From: Pseudemcibacter sp038106445
GTDB taxonomy: Bacteria > Pseudomonadota > Alphaproteobacteria > Sphingomonadales > Emcibacteraceae
Length of the DNA stretch: 64,000 nucleotides
Direction of reading: 5' to 3'
Assembly (NCBI GenBank): GCA_038106445.1
Contig: JAYODU010000003.1
Coordinates: 62,001 to 126,000, forward strand
Shown: positions 8,541-16,842 of the stretch, piece by piece
Layout: every line of letters begins with the position of its first letter
Numbering within the stretch: position 1 is the first letter of the stretch
Program-made: the position numbers and the translations under genes
The notes under the pieces: model-generated
What the model saw: the letters and a program-made list of their open reading frames with translations, nothing else
Databases searched by the model: none
What the model was told of the DNA's origin: nothing

Positions 8541-9148
8541 TGGCACGGAAATTTAATGAAACAAAACTGGTTCTTGCAAGCCATAATGCAGGGAAGGTCA
8601 GGGAAATAAGTGAATTGCTGCTTCCTTTTGGTGTTGAGGTGCTGTCAAGCGGTGACCTTGATCTGACCGAACCGGTGGAAGACGGGAAAACCTTTATTGC
8701 AAATGCCGAAATAAAATCCAGAAACGCGGCTAATGAAAGTGGACTGGTTTCACTTGCCGATGACAGTGGGCTTGTTGTTCCTGCGCTTGGCGGCGCACCG
8801 GGGGTTAATTCTGCGCGCTATGCTTATAACCCATGGAAAGAAGAGCGTGATTTTGGGTATGCGATGGGAAAATTAAATCTTGAACTTGGTGACAAAGATC
8901 GCAGTGCACATTTTGTCTGTGCTTTGTCACTTGCATGGCCGGATGGTCACGTGGAAACATTTGAGGGTAAAGTTCATGGCACATTGACTTGGCCTGTCAG
9001 GGGGAAAAATGGTTTTGGTTATGACCCGATGTTTATTGCGGATGGATATAGTAAAACATTTGGTGAAATGGAACCGGATGCAAAACATGCAATCAGCCAT
9101 CGGGCTGATGCATTCAAGAAGTTGATCAATGCCTGCTTCAATGCCTGA
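8540..9148 (+). CDS. rdgB: dITP/XTP pyrophosphatase RdgB (Ham1)
   Basis: 202 residues. Removes non-canonical purine nucleotides (dITP, XTP, ITP) from the pool by hydrolysis to the monophosphate plus pyrophosphate, preventing their incorporation into DNA. The Ham1 fold is shown by LVLASHNAGKVREI at residues 10-23 (triphosphate binding), SLADDSGLVVPALGGAPGVN around 74-93 (catalytic Asp and Gly-rich loop) and GFGYDPMF near the C-terminus (base recognition). The start codon overlaps the rph stop, and the 3' end overlaps hemW by 20 bases. Confidence 0.98.
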   Translation: MARKFNETKLVLASHNAGKVREISELLLPFGVEVLSSGDLDLTEPVEDGKTFIANAEIKSRNAANESGLVSLADDSGLVVPALGGAPGVNSARYAYNPWKEERDFGYAMGKLNLELGDKDRSAHFVCALSLAWPDGHVETFEGKVHGTLTWPVRGKNGFGYDPMFIADGYSKTFGEMEPDAKHAISHRADAFKKLINACFNA

Positions 9149-10295
9149 ACCGATTTCAATTTATGTGCATTGGCCTTTTTGTCTTTCCAAATGTCCTTAT
9201 TGTGATTTTAACAGTCATGTGAGAGACGCAATTGACGAAGCGGGAATGTCTGATGCACTTCAAAGCGAACTTGAATATTTTGCTGAAATGGTTGGAAAAA
9301 GACCGCTGAAGAGTATTTTTTTTGGTGGTGGCACACCATCGCTGATGCCAGCGGATACAGTAGGTAAAATAATTGACTTATCGTTAGCTAAATTTGATGC
9401 TGCGGATGATATTGAAATAACGCTTGAAGCGAATCCCACAAGTGTAGAGGCTGCCAAATTTGCCGATTTTGCAAATGCGGGCGTAAATAGAGTATCCCTT
9501 GGGATACAGGCATTAAATGATGCTGATCTTAAAAGGCTTGGTCGTGAACATTCAGTAAGGGAAGCTCTTGATGCCATCAAACTTTCGCAAAAATATTTTA
9601 ACCGTTCGAATTTTGATCTGATTTATACGCGTATGGGACAATCAATAGCGGATTGGGAACAGGAACTTTGTGATGCAATTAAAATTGCAAATGGCCATTT
9701 GTCACTTTATCAGCTTACAATGGAGAAGGGAACGCCATTTTATGGCCAGTGGCGAAAGGGGGAACTTATTCTGCCGGATGAGGATACAGCTGCAGAAATG
9801 TATGAGATGACGCGTGATATTTGTGCTGCTGCTGGTTATGAACTTTATGAAATATCCAATTACGCAAAGTCAGGGGAAGAAAGCCGCCATAACCTGACTT
9901 ACTGGAATTATAATGATTATATTGGTATCGGGGCCGGGGCTCACGGACGCATAACAGTCAATGGGAAAACTTTTGCGACAGAACAAAATAAAAAACCTGA
10001 AACATGGCTTCAAAAAGTTTCTCGTGATGGTCATGCGACAAAAATAATTTCGCTGTTGGATCAACACACCATGGCAGAAGAAATGATTATGATGGGCTTA
10101 AGGCTTGTGAAGGGCATAAAAGCAAAAGATTTTGAACGGAGGATAGGCCTCCCTATCCAAAATGTTATCAATTCGGATCAAGTGGCGTTGTTGATATCTC
10201 AAGGTTTCGTTGCGGAAGATTTTCCGGATCAACTTCAATTGACAGTGTCGGGTCGCTCCCTGTTAAACCAAATACTGGATCGTATTTTGGTGTAA
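9129..10295 (+). CDS. hemW: Radical SAM heme chaperone HemW
   Basis: 388 residues. HemW is the coproporphyrinogen-oxidase-like radical SAM protein now regarded as a heme chaperone; older annotation calls it HemN-like. The iron-sulfur motif CLSKCPYCDFN (CX3CX2C, residues about 17-27) with a preceding YVHWPF is diagnostic, followed by FFGGGTPSL, the SAM-binding region, and the HemN C-terminal domain, ending in an 'LTVSGRSLLNQIL' type tail. The start overlaps rdgB by 20 bases; an alternative ATG sits at 9141. The last 128 bases overlap, on the opposite strand, the end of the lipoprotein gene. Confidence 0.95.
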   Translation: MPASMPEPISIYVHWPFCLSKCPYCDFNSHVRDAIDEAGMSDALQSELEYFAEMVGKRPLKSIFFGGGTPSLMPADTVGKIIDLSLAKFDAADDIEITLEANPTSVEAAKFADFANAGVNRVSLGIQALNDADLKRLGREHSVREALDAIKLSQKYFNRSNFDLIYTRMGQSIADWEQELCDAIKIANGHLSLYQLTMEKGTPFYGQWRKGELILPDEDTAAEMYEMTRDICAAAGYELYEISNYAKSGEESRHNLTYWNYNDYIGIGAGAHGRITVNGKTFATEQNKKPETWLQKVSRDGHATKIISLLDQHTMAEEMIMMGLRLVKGIKAKDFERRIGLPIQNVINSDQVALLISQGFVAEDFPDQLQLTVSGRSLLNQILDRILV

Positions 10296-11706
10296 AATAA
10301 ATTGGCACTTCAACATATAGCGGGCGTTCATTTTCCACAAAACTTTTTGGTGCCGGATCAATTTTCAGGAATGAATTGGTTGTGACTTCAAAAACGGCAA
10401 GTCCGCGTTCAACCAGGCCCGTGCGGTGAAAACGAAATATTCCGTCCAGTCCGGAAAATCCATCAGGATTGGTTATGATGCGATTTGTAAATCGTGGTGC
10501 CCGTTGAGTTCTCACGATGTTTGCGACCAGTGCCATGGCATCGTAGCCAAGTGTTACAATGCGCGGTGGGATTGATTGGAATGCATTTTCATAACGTTCG
10601 ATAAACTTATCGGCCAAATCATCTTCAGGGGCCGCAAACCAGCCACCTTGAAGCTGTGGTTCATTGAAAAGCATTGGATCATGCCAAAGTCCTGTTCCAA
10701 GTACTTTGACTTTATTCAAATCAATTTCATAATATGATAATAGTGGTGCAATGGAACCCAACATTGTGCCGCCTTCCGGAAGAAGGATGGCATCAAAGTT
10801 AACATCACCAAGTGCTTCCATATTCCGCATATCGTTGATAAATTCCTGACCCATATCATCATCACGGCCAAGCGATCTCAGAAATCTCATTTCTTCAAGA
10901 TATTCCTGGCGTCTATAATCATAGTTGGCAATCCGCTTAACCGGTTCATCAAGTAGTGATGCATCGGCAGGGTATATTTCCAACGCAACAAGATCGTTGA
11001 ATTCAGTGGCTACAAGGGGTTCAAGTACATTGACAATTCGTCTGCCGTAAAGAGTGTCGGGAACGAGTGATGCAAATTTTTTATACCGTTGTTTCGAAGC
11101 ATATTTGATTATGCGGCCAACTTGCTCTTCCGGTCTAAAGCTTAGAAGGTAAACGCCATCACCTGCTACATCATGATCATTGGAAAAGCCGATCATTTTA
11201 ATATCGGCACTTTTAAGGATAGGATGGGCAGCCCGGATACTTTCTGAAAAGAGTGGCCCGATAATAATATCTACGCCACTTTCAACAAGATGGATTGCAG
11301 CCTCCCTTGCTCCTTCTGGCGTTCCACGCGTATCTGCGGGAATAATTTCAAGACGTCTGTCACGGGCATCGAACAAAGCCAGAGTAGCAGCATTCAGGAG
11401 TGCCTGTCCCACGGCTCTTGTATCGCCACTAAGAGGAAGCATGATACCAATATTTATTTTGGATCTGGCAGGGCGATTATCAATTTCAAATTCTTCATCA
11501 TCTTCAACAAATAGGGGAACGATATTTGTTGGAGGTGTTCTGACGACCTCTTCTGCTTGGTCAGGCGGGGGCGGTGCTTCAGTTACCAATGCGGTATTAT
11601 TACCTCCCTCATCCGGTCCACAGGATATCAGAAAAGCCGAAAGCAATAGCAGCATTAATATCTTGAATGGTTGTTTTAGCAATAAACCCATACCTTTTAT
11701 TTTCAT
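10168..11706 (-). CDS. Lipoprotein of the LpoA/penicillin-binding-protein activator type (periplasmic-binding fold)
   Basis: 512 residues. The N-terminus has a lysine-containing start, a leucine-rich hydrophobic stretch and the lipobox ISC at about residues 28-30, so it should be lipidated and periplasmic. A proline-rich linker follows, then a type 1 periplasmic-binding fold (INIGIMLPLSGDTRAVGQAL; IIGPLFSESIRAAHPILKSA), as in LpoA-like activators of penicillin-binding proteins and in branched-chain amino-acid binding proteins. In many alphaproteobacteria a protein of this type sits beside rsmI/yraN/gshB, as here (divergent from rsmI). The C-terminal 45 or so residues extend past the expected end and overlap hemW; they may have arisen by loss of a stop codon. 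Confidence 0.85.
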   Translation of the reverse strand: MKIKGMGLLLKQPFKILMLLLLSAFLISCGPDEGGNNTALVTEAPPPPDQAEEVVRTPPTNIVPLFVEDDEEFEIDNRPARSKINIGIMLPLSGDTRAVGQALLNAATLALFDARDRRLEIIPADTRGTPEGAREAAIHLVESGVDIIIGPLFSESIRAAHPILKSADIKMIGFSNDHDVAGDGVYLLSFRPEEQVGRIIKYASKQRYKKFASLVPDTLYGRRIVNVLEPLVATEFNDLVALEIYPADASLLDEPVKRIANYDYRRQEYLEEMRFLRSLGRDDDMGQEFINDMRNMEALGDVNFDAILLPEGGTMLGSIAPLLSYYEIDLNKVKVLGTGLWHDPMLFNEPQLQGGWFAAPEDDLADKFIERYENAFQSIPPRIVTLGYDAMALVANIVRTQRAPRFTNRIITNPDGFSGLDGIFRFHRTGLVERGLAVFEVTTNSFLKIDPAPKSFVENERPLYVEVPIYFTPKYDPVFGLTGSDPTLSIEVDPENLPQRNLEISTTPLDPN

Positions 11707-11776
11707 TGCAAAATCAATATTTCATTAGTTATACCAAAGGAACTCCGTTAGGCTAGTACTGAATTATGGCAATGGT

Positions 11777-12652
11777 GTGGAAATAAATCAAATTATGGAA
11801 ATAAACAGTAAAAAAACCTTTGCACCGGGGCTTTATGTTACCGCAACACCAATTGGAAATTTGGGGGATATTACACTGCGGGCATTGGAACTATTAAATG
11901 CTGCTGATTTGATTGCATGTGAGGATAAAAGGGTAAGTGCTAAATTATTATCACATTATGATATCAAAAAACCGCTTGTTTCCTATCACGATCATAATGC
12001 GAAAGCGGTGACCCCCAGATTAATTCAGGAATTAAATAAACAAAAGATAGTCGCGCTGATTAGTGATGCGGGAACGCCATTAATTTCAGACCCCGGCTAT
12101 AAGCTTATAAATGAATGTCATAAATCAGGTATTCCCGTTACAAGCCTTCCTGGTGCAAGTGCACTTCTTTGTGCTTTAACCAATGCGGGACTGCCGACGG
12201 ACAGTTTTTTATTTTACGGCTTCCTTCCGCCAAAAAACATGGCGCGGCAAAAAGAACTGGAAAAATTATCAACCTTAAGTTCAACACTGTTTTTTTACGA
12301 AAGCCCGAAACGGTTAATAGATACGTTAAATGCCATGCATATGGTATTCGGGGACCGCGAAGTGGCTGTGTGCCGTGAACTGACAAAACTTTATGAGGAA
12401 ACAACCCGCGATAGCATCAAGAATGTTATCGCCTATTATGAAGAAAAGCCGTCGGTTAAAGGCGAAGTCGTTATTGTTGTTTCTGCGGCTGGAAATAACA
12501 TTGATGTTATTGACAATCTGGACGATGCACTTCAAAAAGCGCTTGCGACCTTAAGTGTCAGAGAAGCGGTTGCGGCCGTCACTTATATTACGGGAAGAAA
12601 AAGAAAAGAAGTTTATAAGCGGGCATTAGAGATAGCCAATAATGACGGATAA
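11777..12652 (+). CDS. rsmI: 16S rRNA (cytidine-1402 2'-O) methyltransferase RsmI
   Basis: About 291 residues (GTG start; an in-frame ATG at 11795 gives 285 and may be the true start). Methylates the ribose of C1402 in 16S rRNA in the decoding centre. The SAM-dependent tetrapyrrole-methylase fold is shown by GLYVTATPIGNLGDITLRAL, ACEDKRVSAKLL, LISDAGTPLISDPGY and SLPGASALLCAL, the standard RsmI series. The C-terminal region (VREAVAAVTYITGRKRKEVY) matches the family tail. First gene of the rsmI-yraN-sirB1-gshB operon; its end overlaps yraN by 11 bases. Confidence 0.97.
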   Translation: MEINQIMEINSKKTFAPGLYVTATPIGNLGDITLRALELLNAADLIACEDKRVSAKLLSHYDIKKPLVSYHDHNAKAVTPRLIQELNKQKIVALISDAGTPLISDPGYKLINECHKSGIPVTSLPGASALLCALTNAGLPTDSFLFYGFLPPKNMARQKELEKLSTLSSTLFFYESPKRLIDTLNAMHMVFGDREVAVCRELTKLYEETTRDSIKNVIAYYEEKPSVKGEVVIVVSAAGNNIDVIDNLDDALQKALATLSVREAVAAVTYITGRKRKEVYKRALEIANNDG

Positions 12653-13004
12653 AAAAAGAAAGAAAGCTTATAAGCGCGGACATTTCGCTGAGACACTGGC
12701 CTGCGGTTTCCTTTTTCTTAAAAGCGTTTCCATTAAAGAACGAAGATATAAAACGCCGGTCGGGGAAATTGATATAATCGCAACACGGGGTGATGTCACG
12801 GCATTTTGTGAAGTCAAAGCACGTGAAGAGTATGATGCGGCGGCCCGATCCATATCGCAAAAACAGAAAATTCGTATTACAAGGGCTGCCGAATACTATA
12901 TGTCTTACTTGAAAAGTGACCATAAAAACAATAAGATATATAGATGCGATGTAATACTGATCATCCCGTGGCGATGGCCAAAACATATTGAGAATGCGTG
13001 GTAA
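12642..13004 (+). CDS. yraN: YraN family protein (UPF0102, predicted nuclease fold)
   Basis: 120 residues, standard for UPF0102. The family adopts a restriction-endonuclease-like fold. Here the core RRYKTPVGEIDIIATRGDVTAFCEVKAR carries the D...E-x-K pattern typical of that fold (GEIDII, then FCEVKAR). Biochemical function is not settled. Overlaps rsmI by 11 bases and the next gene by 7, consistent with one transcript. Confidence 0.93.
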   Translation: MTDKKRKKAYKRGHFAETLACGFLFLKSVSIKERRYKTPVGEIDIIATRGDVTAFCEVKAREEYDAAARSISQKQKIRITRAAEYYMSYLKSDHKNNKIYRCDVILIIPWRWPKHIENAW

Positions 13005-13903
13005 AAATGATCCCGACTATAGATAAACAAATTGAATTCTTGAAAAATGTCGGGCAGACACCGGAAGAAGAAATTGATATTGCAGAGACAGCATTAATGC
13101 TTGCCAGCCTGGACCGGCCAGGGGTTTCGCTGCAGAAATACCATCATCATCTGGAAATCCTGGAACTTGATACTGAAAGTCAGGGGCATGACGCTAAAAC
13201 AGCAGAGGAACGTGCCCATGCGCTTATCGAAGTCATGTGGGGTAAACATGAATATAAGGGCAATGACCAGTTTTATGATGATCTTCAAAACGCCAATCTT
13301 ATTTCGGTTATTGATCGGCGCGTCGGGCTTCCGATTAGTTTGGGGATACTTTATCTTCATGCGGCATATTCGCAGGGCTGGAACGCAGAAGGGATTAATT
13401 TTCCGGCACATTTTCTGATCCGTATTTTTGGTGAAAATGATCAGGTTATTCTGGACCCGTTTCACAAGGGTAAAGTCCTTAATGCACAGGATTTAAGAGG
13501 GCTTGTAAGTACCATTTCAGGTGGCAAGCAAACACTGGATCAATCACATCATGCGCCACTAGGGAAAAGAGCAATTTTGGTGCGTCTGCTAAACAATATT
13601 AAAATTAGATGTCTTAATGTCAGTGATTTTGATCTTGCGATGAATGCATTAAAAAGAACCATGTATATTGATCCGGAAAAAATAATGCATAAATATGAGC
13701 TTGGTATGTTGCAGATTCACACAAAAAACGTTGAGGAGGGAAAGCAAAACCTGCTTGATTGTCTTGATCATATGGATGAGAAAACCGATAGCAACGATGA
13801 GGAATTAAGAAAACAAATCCTTGCCACATTAAAAGAGATGCGTGCCTTTAATAAACCCAAGGTATTTGAGCTTATTAAAGGCGATACAGATAAAGGTGAA
13901 TAA
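12998..13903 (+). CDS. SirB1-like transglutaminase-fold/TPR protein
   Basis: 301 residues. The central region (residues about 75-180: VMWGKHEYKGNDQFYDDLQN, RRVGLPISLGILYLHAAYSQ, FPAHFLIRI, ILDPFHKG) matches the SirB1/transglutaminase-like family (PF13369), followed by a TPR-like helical C-terminus. The family is widespread, often next to cell-envelope or recombination genes, and has no firm biochemical role. The Cys expected of an active transglutaminase is not at the obvious position, so I would not assume enzymatic activity. An alternative start is the ATG at 13007. Three bases separate it from gshB. Confidence 0.8.
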   Translation: MVKMIPTIDKQIEFLKNVGQTPEEEIDIAETALMLASLDRPGVSLQKYHHHLEILELDTESQGHDAKTAEERAHALIEVMWGKHEYKGNDQFYDDLQNANLISVIDRRVGLPISLGILYLHAAYSQGWNAEGINFPAHFLIRIFGENDQVILDPFHKGKVLNAQDLRGLVSTISGGKQTLDQSHHAPLGKRAILVRLLNNIKIRCLNVSDFDLAMNALKRTMYIDPEKIMHKYELGMLQIHTKNVEEGKQNLLDCLDHMDEKTDSNDEELRKQILATLKEMRAFNKPKVFELIKGDTDKGE

Positions 13904-13906
13904 AGA

Positions 13907-14848
13907 ATGAGTTTGAATGTAGCGCTTCAGATGGACCCTGTAGAAACCATTAATATTAATGGTGACAGCAGTTTTGCTTTGGGGCTTGAGGCACAAAAAC
14001 GTGGTCACAAGCTATATCATTATCTTGTTGGTGATATGTCATACGTGAATGACAAGATAAAAGCACATGTAAGACCATTGGAATTTCGCCGCGAAAAAGG
14101 AAATCATTACACATTTGGTACCTCAGTGCATGCGGATTTGGGAAGTGATATGGATGTTATTCTGATGCGTCAGGATCCGCCGTTTCATATGGGCTATATT
14201 ACGGCTACTCATTTGCTTGAACATATTCATCCACAAACGCTTGTTGTGAATGATCCGGTATCAGTTCGTAACGCACCGGAAAAATTATTTCTTACACGGT
14301 TTCCCGATCTTATGCCGGCCACACTTATTACCCAAAATAAAGACGATGTTCGTGCCTTTCGCCGCGAATATAAAGACATTATTGTTAAACCCTTATATGG
14401 CAATGGTGGTGCCGGTGTGTTTCGCATTCGTGAAGATGACCAGAACCTTGCAAGCCTTATGGAAATGTTCAACGAATTTTATACTGAACCCTTTATTGTG
14501 CAACAATATCTTCCTGATGTTCGCAAGGGGGATAAGCGTATTATACTGGTTGATGGCAAAGCCGCTGGGGCCATTAACAGGGTGCCGGAAGAAGGTGAGG
14601 TCAGATCCAATATGCATGTGGGCGGGGAAGCCCGTAAAACAGAAATGACACCACGCGAGCACGAGATATGCGAAGCCATTGGTCCTGTTCTTCGTGAGCA
14701 GGGGCAGATATTCGTCGGTATTGACGTAATTGGTAATTTTCTGACCGAAATTAATGTAACCTCGCCAACCGGTATTCAGGAAATCCAGCGATTTGACGGC
14801 ACAGATATCGCTGCACTTATTTGGGACGCTATTGAGGGCAGATTATAG
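13907..14848 (+). CDS. gshB: Glutathione synthase
   Basis: 313 residues, full length for the bacterial enzyme. Joins gamma-glutamylcysteine and glycine using ATP. N-terminal GSH-S domain (VALQMDPVETININGDSSFALGLEAQ split by helices), then ATP-grasp: LMRQDPPFHMGYITATHLLE, IVKPLYGNGGAGVFRI (ATP-binding loop), KGDKRIILVDGKAAGAINR, SNMHVGGEARKTEMT and FLTEINVTSPTG (metal ligands). Last gene of the rsmI-yraN-sirB1-gshB set. In many alphaproteobacteria comM follows soon after; here the comM remnant is 11.4 kb away. Confidence 0.98.
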   Translation: MSLNVALQMDPVETININGDSSFALGLEAQKRGHKLYHYLVGDMSYVNDKIKAHVRPLEFRREKGNHYTFGTSVHADLGSDMDVILMRQDPPFHMGYITATHLLEHIHPQTLVVNDPVSVRNAPEKLFLTRFPDLMPATLITQNKDDVRAFRREYKDIIVKPLYGNGGAGVFRIREDDQNLASLMEMFNEFYTEPFIVQQYLPDVRKGDKRIILVDGKAAGAINRVPEEGEVRSNMHVGGEARKTEMTPREHEICEAIGPVLREQGQIFVGIDVIGNFLTEINVTSPTGIQEIQRFDGTDIAALIWDAIEGRL

Positions 14849-14862
14849 TAACAAAATTATTG

Positions 14863-15935
14863 CTATCCAAATATGGGTTGTTGCTCCCGGAATGATTCTG
14901 AAACAGCACGCTGTATCGGTTTCATTAAATATTCAAACAGCGTTTTTTCACCGGTTTTAATATCAGCGACAACGGTCATTCCCGGTGTCACCAAATATTG
15001 CTGACCGGCGCGTTCCACATAATTCTTAGGCAGTTCGATATAGCCCTTGAAATAGGCCTCACCCTGTTCATCAAAAAACGATGATGCCGAAACATTTGTC
15101 AGGTGGGCATCAATCCCCTGATACATTGTGTAATTATAGGTATCGACTTTCACCATTACTTCGCTGCCGATTTCAGCATCTCCAACATCGCTTGGTGATA
15201 TCCTTACTTCTGCGATAAGATTATCTTCGTTTGGAACGATTTGTGCGATCAGGTCACCTGGTGGTATGACACTTGCGTAAGCCCGGTATTTCAACCCTTT
15301 AACAATACCGTCAACAGGTGACAGAATGCTAAGGCGTGCCACTTTGTTGTTTAATCTTTTGAGTTCAGATTGTAATTGCACACTTTCCTCGACTAGCTGC
15401 CCTAGCTGATCCAGCGCATCGGAATTCAATCTTTCACGAAGCTGGGTAAGGTTGCCTTCCGCCTCATTGATACCCGCGATGACACCATTTTTTTGTTCAA
15501 CGGTTGTATCATAGGAGCTTTTGGCGGCCACATGTTCCCGTTGAATTTCAAGCAGACGGATTTTTGAACCCAATCCTTTTTCTGTCAGTTCTTCGCGAAT
15601 TTTAAGCTCTTCCGTGACCAGGTTTAAAGCTTGAAGCAGCGCTGCTTCCTGCTGTTCAAGGACGGCAAGCTGATTTCTGGAATTTGCAATTTTGGAAATA
15701 AATATACGCTCCTGTGCTTCACGGGATTCTTTTTGTTGGTTGAGTATTTTTTCCTGATCAAGTGCTATGACAGGTAACTCATCTTCGTAATCAGAAAAAT
15801 CCGCTTCTTCACCGAGCGCAAAATCCCGCAACCGGCGAATCTGCATATCCAGAGAAACATAACGTGCCCTGGTGCGGTCAGTTCTCTAGAGCCACCTTGA
15901 CTTTCATCAGGTTTATTTACGTTTTCATCATTCAT
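14863..15935 (-). pseudogene. HlyD-type membrane-fusion protein of a type I secretion system, internal deletion
   Basis: The gene starts at the ATG at 15935 (overlapping the ABC gene stop as ATGA) with about 21 residues of a typical cytoplasmic start, MNDENVNKPDESQGGSRELT. The frame then changes and the protein resumes near 15885 as TRARYVSLDMQIRRLRDFAL. The transmembrane helix and first lipoyl half, about 100 residues in the family, are missing between these points, and the join is out of frame. From there 327 residues are intact: long periplasmic coiled coil, then RLSILSPVDGIVKGLKYRAY (lipoyl half) and the beta-barrel with PGMTVVADIKTGEKT near the end. As it stands it cannot be a functional adaptor. 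Confidence 0.8.
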
Positions 15936-16471
15936 GATACACGATTCCCGTCTTCGACTTGTGGTGTTTGTGTTTGATAAATTTCATCCGGCGTTGTCAG
16001 ATTAACGACCATACCATTTTCAAGGGATAAAACCTTGTCACATAACTTGATATGGCTTGGTCTATGGGAAATCATGATAATAGTAGATGTTCCCTTAAGC
16101 TTTCTAAGTGAATCTATAAATGCTTTGTCAGCTTCAAAATCAAGCGTTTGATCGGGTTCATCCAGTAAAAGTATTGGCGCTTTTTTCAAATAGGTACGTG
16201 CGAGGTTCAACCTTTGTTTAAAACCGGACGGCATGCCATGCACTGTTTGATCACCAATTCTGGTATCCAGCCCATAAGGCAGTTTTTCAATATCCTGATT
16301 AAGATTTGCCAGTTCACATGCATCATTGAGTTCTTCGTCCGTAGCCGTTGGATGAGAAAGCCTTAAATTCTGCGCAATGGTTCCATGAAAGAAACGGGAT
16401 TCCTGCGGAACGTAGGCAATATTTTGTCTTATTGTTGATTTTGATAATGATGTTTCGTCGGCTGATTTCAC
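15932..16471 (-). pseudogene. Type I secretion ABC transporter, only the C-terminal part of the ATPase remains
   Basis: About 175 residues covering the nucleotide-binding domain from just before the Q-loop: STIRQNIAYVPQESRFFHGT (Q-loop), MPSGFKQRLNLARTYLKKAP (degenerate ABC signature), ILLLDEPDQTLD (Walker B) and IIMISHRPS (switch His). The membrane domain and Walker A are absent. Family-like sequence ends around 16445-16455, where the DNA switches to the plus-strand tail of an RTX-type protein. In the intact arrangement this ATPase and the HlyD gene form one minus-strand operon. Confidence 0.8.
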
Positions 16472-16835
16472 ATTTCAGAATCTTTATACGCAAAGTTATC
16501 ATGAGCAGGGTCATTGGCAGGCTTATAGTGATGGTGTCCTGGTCGCGGAAGGCGATTTTTCGGCAAGTGGGTCTGGTGGTTCAGGCACAGTGAATGTTGA
16601 TCCGGGTACAAGTTTTGATCAGCTTGTTTTCACCGCGAATGAACAAACCGACGGATCCGACGGTTCGGATTTCATGATTACAAACGTTAATTATACACCG
16701 GTTGGCCCGGATGGCAGTGATGTTATTGTCGGTACTGATGGTGAAATGATCCTGTCCGGGGATGCGGGTGGTACCATCACTTTTGATGATGGCGGTTCCA
16801 TAGATTTCGAAAATATTGAAAAAATCGTCTGGTAA
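16450..16835 (+). pseudogene. C-terminal remnant of a large RTX/VCBS-type secreted protein
   Basis: An open frame (no stop from 16417) reads as the end of a calcium-binding repeat protein: VSSADFTFQNLYTQSYHEQG, then a Gly/Ser stretch, DGSDFMITNVNYTP, DGSDVIVGTDGEM and a terminal GSIDFENIEKIVW, the kind of acidic, glycine-rich C-terminal signal recognised by type I secretion systems. No start codon or N-terminal part is present; the sequence is joined directly to the ABC ATPase fragment on the opposite strand. This is what one deletion spanning divergent ABC and RTX genes would leave. Confidence 0.7.
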
Positions 16836-16842
16836 GAACTTC

